Below, piece by piece: positions 58,564 through 64,000 of a stretch of 64,000 nucleotides of DNA. Under the pieces are notes generated by a model. It ran no database searches and was not told the origin of the DNA. It saw only the letters and a list, made by a program, of their open reading frames with translations. The position numbers were made by a program, and so were the translations under genes. The stretch is taken from the NCBI GenBank assembly GCA_018466975.1, contig CM031562.1, positions 124,001 to 188,000 on the forward strand, in the 5' to 3' direction. Source of the stretch: Sparassis latifolia. Taxonomy: Eukaryota > Basidiomycota > Agaricomycetes > Polyporales > Sparassidaceae. Every line of letters begins with the position of its first letter. Position 1 is the first letter of the stretch.

Positions 58564-59530
58564 ATGACGGCGCTTGCCGATTATGCAATGGTGGACGACG
58601 CGTTGTGTACGCGTTGTTTGCTCGGCGGTAAGTAGGCTCCAACTGCAGGCTCTGCACTGGCAGCCCACTACTATCTATTTCGCCATCAGGCCTGGAAGCG
58701 CCATCGCATTTTATACAGCTCGTTTTTCTTGTCTGATTGCTTCAAAACTGCAAAGCATGTTGTACCTCTGCTTGTAACACAGTAAAAGTCCGGAAAGTAC
58801 GCGTGGTCAAATTACTTCCGAGAAAAGTCGAGAGTGCAGAGCCTGCAATAAAAATCATCAACTGTACTGTACATGCTACAGAAGATGATTTCCCAATGCC
58901 GAACGTAAACGGGCCATAGAGCGAGCGGCACATCCGGGTCACTGATAGCACAAGTCAACAATAATATATATCGTCCCGACATTCGAGCACCCTACGTCAA
59001 GTTATGATCAAAGGTATGTCGAACCTCAAAAAAGTCCGAATTTTTAATGCACAACAGTAGATACAGAAGCAAACACTGTACATCTATGGAACATCAGTAC
59101 GAGAAGGCGGATCGTGGCGCGCGTGAAAGAAGCAAAGCAATTAGAAGGGTAAGGAAGATGAATCGCGAGGAAAGTCAACCTCTGCGTGAAACCTGATACA
59201 TATGTGGATGAACGACTACCGACCTGCGGATGCCGTAATTAGCGTTCGGTGAGCGAACGGAGTATAAGTAAGGGCATGCGAAGATTCGTGAAGATAAATG
59301 CTAATGGATGTATCAACAATCTGCGAAGTGACTTTTCAGTATTGCATTACACCAGCAAGCAGGAGACGACGCACTATTAGGGTGTGAATAGACCATAGGG
59401 TAGGCTTGCTGTGCATAGCACAATGAAACGAGCCAAAACAGGCAGCAGGATGGGTATGACGACGACATCAAACATAAGGTTCAAAGCAAAGCAAAGCATA
59501 GCACGGGAGAGCCCAAGCCTCCGCGACGTC
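58564..59530. other. No recognisable gene
   Basis: No coding or repeat signal supported. Confidence 0.4.
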
Positions 59531-60413
59531 CTAGTTCTCCTTTATCGCATTCTGGTCCCATAAGCACCCTTCGCCCTCGATAGGACTCGGGTAGTCCAAC
59601 TGCATTTTCCTCATGCCAAGATCAGACGCCGCACTCGCGTTTCCAAGGGCGGGATATCCGGGCGATGATGGGAGCGCGTAGTCAGAGTCACAGGGAGATG
59701 ACGGAACCACGGCCAGTGTGGAGGAATAAGGTACTGGTGACGCATTGTACATCGTATGCACACGACGCTGGAGTGGCCGGCGCGGGGTCGTGGGCGCTTG
59801 CAAGTGCGATTGGGGGAGCGGAAGCGCAGGAAGGGGCGCGGTTGGTGGTGGTGGTGCGGGAGGTGCATTGCGGCGGAGCGTACGGCGGGGTCTGTCATGG
59901 TTCACCAAAAGGTGTGAGTCTTCGATACCCAGGCAAAAATCAAAGTGATCACCTCAACGCGGTACCAACACTGCCGCTCCGTAGCCGACGAATGACACTC
60001 ATCTCTTCGACGACGGACTCACCGCGAGAGTGCATGGAGAACGTGCTCGCATCGCTTCCGGATCTCGAACGGCCAGCGATCAGAGACTGCCTCTGCACAG
60101 ATGCAGCCGCAGTGCGGTGTGCAGTAGTGGACTTGATGGTAGCGAGGGGCGAAGTTGAAGCGGTAAGCGACGAGCGCCGACGGCGAAGGCGCCGCCCGTG
60201 GTCATGGGTCGGCGCCGACTCTGTCAGGCTGATAGATGGGAGCAGTGTGGGCTCAGGACCGGGCGCATTTGTGCCCGGGAGAGCGGTGGGAGTGATCTCG
60301 TGGTCGAAGTTGAGGTAGGTCTGGCGAGGTGTCGACGGCGAGGACGGCTGCGGAGTGTGAGGCTGCGGAGCAAGGAGACCCGACGAGAAGAATGACGAGT
60401 AGAAAGTCGCCAT
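59531..60413 (-). CDS. Proline/serine-rich protein of unknown function (two exons)
   Basis: Exon 1 (59966-60413) starts ATG 60413 (MATFYSSFFSSGLLAPQPHT) and exon 2 (59531-59919) starts with SHLLVNHDRPRRTLRRNAPP. The 46-nt intron (GTACCG...TCGAAG) is the only combination that keeps phase; total 278 aa. The protein is low-complexity with many P, S, T and R, a basic patch RRLRRRRSSL and an acidic-aromatic end (MQLDYPSPIEGEGCLWDQNA). It has no domain or membrane segment that I recognise. A TATATATTC box lies about 30 bp upstream (near 60440). The well-formed C-terminal exon suggests a real, conserved gene, perhaps regulatory, but function cannot be inferred. Confidence 0.65.
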
Positions 60414-60434
60414 CGCGGTGGAGAGCAGAGCAAG

Positions 60435-60448
60435 ACGAAGAATATATA
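60435..60448 (-). promoter_or_regulatory. TATA-like box of the proline-rich gene
   Basis: Minus-strand CGTATATATTC about 30 bp from the ATG at 60413. Confidence 0.5.
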
Positions 60449-60909
60449 CGCGTCGCCTGAGGATCGAAATTTACTCAGATTCTCGAAGGGGGGTAACAAT
60501 ACTGGCGACGTCGGAGCAGTGAAGACTTGTTGTCAGATAGAAGAAAACAATTTGCTGGGAAGACAACAGAGATTGGAGAAAAATTGAATGAGACCGCGTT
60601 GGCTTTTCAACTCGGCGTTTCGGCTGTGCCGCAATCGCCAAACAACGCGTAAACAACTCATTTCAGCCACATGGCCGTCGCTTTTATTTAATTGGCCACT
60701 GGTATTTCAAGGCCTCTACAAGCTTCATCTTCAACCTCCACCCACATGCACTTCAACCGGTACCGCGAACTGATTTGATATCTTCGAGAGGACACACATC
60801 GGTGAGAATCATTTCCGTCGTCCTGCTAGAATGACTTGGTGTTCATCCCTTCATTAGGCAATCATTTCGTCCGCAGCCACCAGTGAGTTTCACACAACTG
60901 AAGACGGCC

Positions 60910-62414
60910 ATGCAGGTCTACGACCTCAACCACGATGTTCTTAACGCGATTCTGGGTTGGGTAGCGCAAATTGATATGCTACACCTTGCCGAGACGTGTC
61001 GCCAGGCCTACGACGTCTTCATGCCTCGCTTTATTTCTAAGGTCACCTTCCACTCAGGTCCTGCAGAGAAAACGAAGTCATTATCTTTGCCATCCATACC
61101 TAGTCCTTCCTACTGGATCCCATTCTCCGTGGCCCTCTTGGCCCAAGGATCTCCTCGAAACAGCGCTCTCCAGGTGGCCCATTTTTGCACATTCGTCCTC
61201 CGAGTAAATGAGGAGCGACGCCGCTCATCGTGGATGAAGGAGCTGACCATTCTTTACGATGTGTTTGACTCAAAATGGTGCAACAGCTACAGCCTTCACT
61301 TGCTCTCTGACGTGCTGATACGCGCGGTGAACCTCACCAAGCTCACTATCTGCGATGTGGAAGACCTAGTGCAGCTCCATAAACCTCTTGCCTCAGTTTT
61401 AGCTGCAATGCCTCTGCTCAGCGATATCACCTTCAGTGGAGTCCGATCCCGGATGCTGGGAGTTCTATCTAAAATGACTTCCCACCCTCGCCGCCTACAG
61501 CTGCAGTGCTGCTTAGGCCCTACCGAGCAGTTCCTTCAGCGATTTAATGAATCTCTGGAGGTGCTCTGTCTCTGCCAAATCTCAGAACACCTACTCAACA
61601 TGCTCTTTGCCAGTGAGTGGAAATCGGTGCGCGAGCTTTCCTTAAGCCTGTGCGCTGTCGACCTAGATCTCGTGTCGCGTGCATTTTCCCATGTGCGCGT
61701 AGTTTCCTTGGGGCCCAACATGTTTTATCTTTTTCCCAAAAATCTGGTTCACTGGAAGACCCTGGATCGCCTTGTCCTTACTAGCCTACGAGAGATACAT
61801 CCCTTGGGCCCTGTCCGCCGAGTCGATGTCTTAAGTTGCCTCGACTATCTGGAGGGTTCAGATACGAAAGATCCTGTGACATTGCTGACGCAGCTGTCCC
61901 CAGTGGTCTTCTGCTGTCATGTGTGGCGGTCGTCCTTGAGCTTCTATCCTATCCTTGCAAAGACATTGCACAGCTTGAGGTATCTCGATCTCACCATTAA
62001 GACAGGGGGAAAACAATATTGGGACAATGTAGATGGCCCCAGTGGAGAGAAATTGCTGGAGCATGTGGTGCGTAACTCGAATCTGCTTCAAACATGTCGG
62101 CGCTGACCAAACTCTTGCAGAGGGCCCATGTCGATCGTGTCTGTAGTTGCAGGTTTGCGCTCACTGGCATGCGCATCCGGGTCGATGCCTGGGATTGTGA
62201 GCGAGTCACTGCGGATGTGCTCCTGCGCATGGCACTGCATGCTGCCAGGATTCTGATATCGCTCAACTACATCGGCGTAGGCGGCATATCAACAAACTGG
62301 GCGACGTGGTACCGCGTTTGGTCTCACGATGGTGAACAACCCGTCCTAGAGGCACTTCCTGCTCGCGATGCAGTCAAAGTCGAGCGGGAGCTCCTCGACA
62401 CGCAACGTTCGTGA
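60910..62414 (+). CDS. F-box/LRR-like protein E (intact)
   Basis: Exons 60910-62067 and 62121-62414 with a 53-nt intron (GTGCGT...TGCAG) give 483 aa. I chose ATG 60910 (MQVYDLNHDVLNAILGWVAQ) because no earlier ATG is in frame. The F-box-like first 45 residues end HLAETCRQAYDVF. Leucine-rich repeats follow (YSLHLLSDVLIRAVNLTKLT, SLEVLCLCQISEHLLNMLF, LHSLRYLDLTIK). The intron position before the last hundred codons matches the other family members. It lies nearly 10 kb from the main cluster and is the most divergent intact copy. Confidence 0.8.
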
Positions 62415-62901
62415 ATTCCTGGTTTTGTGATCTAGATCTCGTCGATGTCTTCTTATTCTGCGGCCGGGACTTCATTCTTCGCGTTATGCCTCTCTTTCTT
62501 GCGCGTTCCTCTCCTGGCGACTGGACGGTGCTCCTCGTTGTCTCTTCATACCTAGTTACTCGCGATCTCATGAGTCGGCCCCGCTAATTGCAATTATATT
62601 TATTTGGCCGATCTTATGTTTGATAATGTGAGGAAAGAGTATGTATGCTGTGCTTCCGCCTCGTTCTGTTCTTTCTGATGTTTGACGGCGCAAGGTGTAG
62701 ACAGTATTCTCGTCGTCTCAAGACCTCGTTGCTACTCGGAGGGATGAAACTATTGGATAATAGACGTGTCGTTTTGTCCTGCTTTGAAGCATCCATGCGA
62801 TTTGTGTAATGTAAGCGTCGAGTCGCACTTCGTGCACGCCATCCTAAGGCTCAAGTTCGCACAATATATCGGATCTGCGACATATTGCACTACGCTACGT
62901 A
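62415..62901. other. No recognisable gene
   Basis: Downstream region of gene E. Confidence 0.4.
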
Positions 62902-62904
62902 TAC

Positions 62905-63759
62905 CACAGGACACATAGCCCCTTTTTTCCACTGGAAATAATCGGGAAAAACCTGTGGAAATCAAAAAAGTGTTTCCATGGAAAATGCAATGGGAAATGT
63001 TGGGGAAAAGAACAAAACATTTACCACTTTGTTCCCGTGGAAAAATGATGAGGTAAAAAGGGGTGTGAAAATACTTAGTGCATTTTTCTCATTTTTGTCA
63101 TGAGAAAAAAGTGGGAAAATCTTTGTGTATTTCTCCCTTTTGTTTCTGGGAAATAAGTGAAGAAAAGTTTTTAAATCTTCCAATGGAAATAACTGAGACA
63201 TGTTTTATGTTTCTCTCAGGGAAAAAACATGTAGGAAATTCTTTAAGGATTTCCCTGAAAAAAACAGTTGTCCTGTCATGTCCTGTCATATCCTGTTGTC
63301 ACATCACGTCCTGTCCTCCTGTCCTGTCATGTCCTGTCCTTTCGTCCTGTCATGTCCTGTCCCTTTGTCCTGCCTGCACAGGACATGACAGGACAACTGT
63401 TTTTTCCAGGAAAATCCTTAAATAATTTTCTACATGTTTTTTCCCTGAGAGAAACATAAAACATGTCTCAGTTATTTCCATTGGAAGATTTAAAAACTTT
63501 TCTTCACTTATTTCCCAGAAACAAAAGGGAGAAATACACAAAGATTTTCCCACTTTTTTCTCATGACAAAAATGAGAAAAATGCACTAAGTATTTTCACA
63601 CCCCTTTTTACCTCATCATTTTTCCACGGGAACAAGGTGGTAAATGTTTTGTTCTTTTCCCCAACATTTCCCATCACATTTCTCATGGAAACACTTTTTT
63701 GATTTCCACAAGTTTTTCCCGATTATTTCCAGTGGAAAAAAGGGGCTATGCGTCCTGTG
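62905..63759. mobile_element. 855-bp foldback element with CACAGG ends and 3-bp target duplication
   Basis: Ends CACAGGAC(A/G)CATAGCCCC are inverted copies. TAC repeats directly at 62902-62904 and 63760-63762. The two arms (about 62905-63295 and 63375-63759) are near-perfect reverse complements, so most of the element can form one long hairpin. The loop is a run of GTCCTGTCAT-type repeats (63274-63395). Frames seen in the arms are mirror images of each other and are not genes. Confidence 0.93.
63274..63395 (+). repeat. TGTCC/TGTCATGTCC microsatellite in the foldback loop
   Basis: About a dozen GTCCTGTC and CATGTCCT units between the arms. Confidence 0.88.
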
Positions 63760-63762
63760 TAC

Positions 63763-64000
63763 CCTTCATGTGATTTTGCAGATTTTTGAGTGTTAGTATT
63801 CTGTCACCAGACAGCTGATCGAGCTAGTGATACCCAAATTCAATTATTCATTACCTAGCTACGGACTGCGATAGTTACAGTGCTGTTCCAAGAGTCCCTT
63901 ACGATCCTAAGATTAAGTATTACACCGCATTTCATACCGAAGATCTGCCATATATTGGAGATGGAGTGCGGATCATCGTCTCCGATAAGCATAGCCTTGC
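63763..64000. other. No recognisable gene at the window end
   Basis: The last 240 bases show no supported coding or repeat feature. Confidence 0.4.

Noticed and set aside
62962..63702. Several long open frames on both strands with similar translations
   Set aside because: They are the two arms of one foldback element read in opposite directions, with low-complexity FPLFSH-type translation and no start context.
15900..64000. CRISPR-like or bacterial defence arrays
   Set aside because: No regular short repeats with unique spacers; introns and gene families are fungal.

Overview
This 64-kb window is nuclear DNA of a basidiomycete fungus, probably a wood-decay or litter Agaricomycete. The signs are short introns of about 45-95 nt with GTRNGT donors, intact family-specific genes (a GH12 glucanase, a BTB/POZ protein, a fungal methyltransferase), a large F-box/leucine-rich family, and a dense mix of Ty3, copia-type and TIR elements. 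Gene models were spliced by hand from exon/intron signals and family resemblance. Where frames do not join I call pseudogenes.

Layout. 1-7600: a Ty3/gypsy retrotransposon truncated at the window edge, interrupted inside its integrase C-terminus by a 4.2-kb DNA transposon (2630-6873) with 53-bp TIRs and a 7-bp target duplication. The transposon carries a large decayed protein that I judge to be an RNase-H-fold transposase of a basidiomycete family I cannot name. 8.6-21 kb: gene-poor, repeat-rich land with relics of a TPR co-chaperone and an MFS transporter, three tRNA-like sequences (one containing a perfect 51-nt palindrome), a 225-bp tandem repeat, and a caspase-like plus zinc-finger-like locus. 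21.5-51 kb: a cluster of F-box/LRR-like genes in every state of repair, plus one more at 60.9 kb (11 loci in total). Interleaved are an HNH pseudogene, an intact methyltransferase, an intact BTB/POZ gene, a deleted copia-type element, a hAT-like MITE and a foldback element. 51.7-60.4 kb: a multi-exon ubiquitin-like gene, an intact nine-exon GH12 glucanase, a second hAT-like element and a conserved-looking proline-rich gene. 62.9-63.8 kb: an 855-bp foldback element of the same type as the one at 35 kb.

How it fits together. The region looks like an accessory block in which a tandem/inverted F-box family is being duplicated and broken while several transposon families insert into it. Target duplications (7 bp; 5 bp; 8 bp twice; 3 bp twice) date the insertions relative to their hosts. 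Most in-frame stops in the large decayed reading frames are TGA in positions that fit CGA-to-TGA transitions, as expected from CpG deamination or a RIP-like process. The most novel items are the unnamed TIR transposon, the two CACA-ended foldback elements, and the 11-member F-box array.
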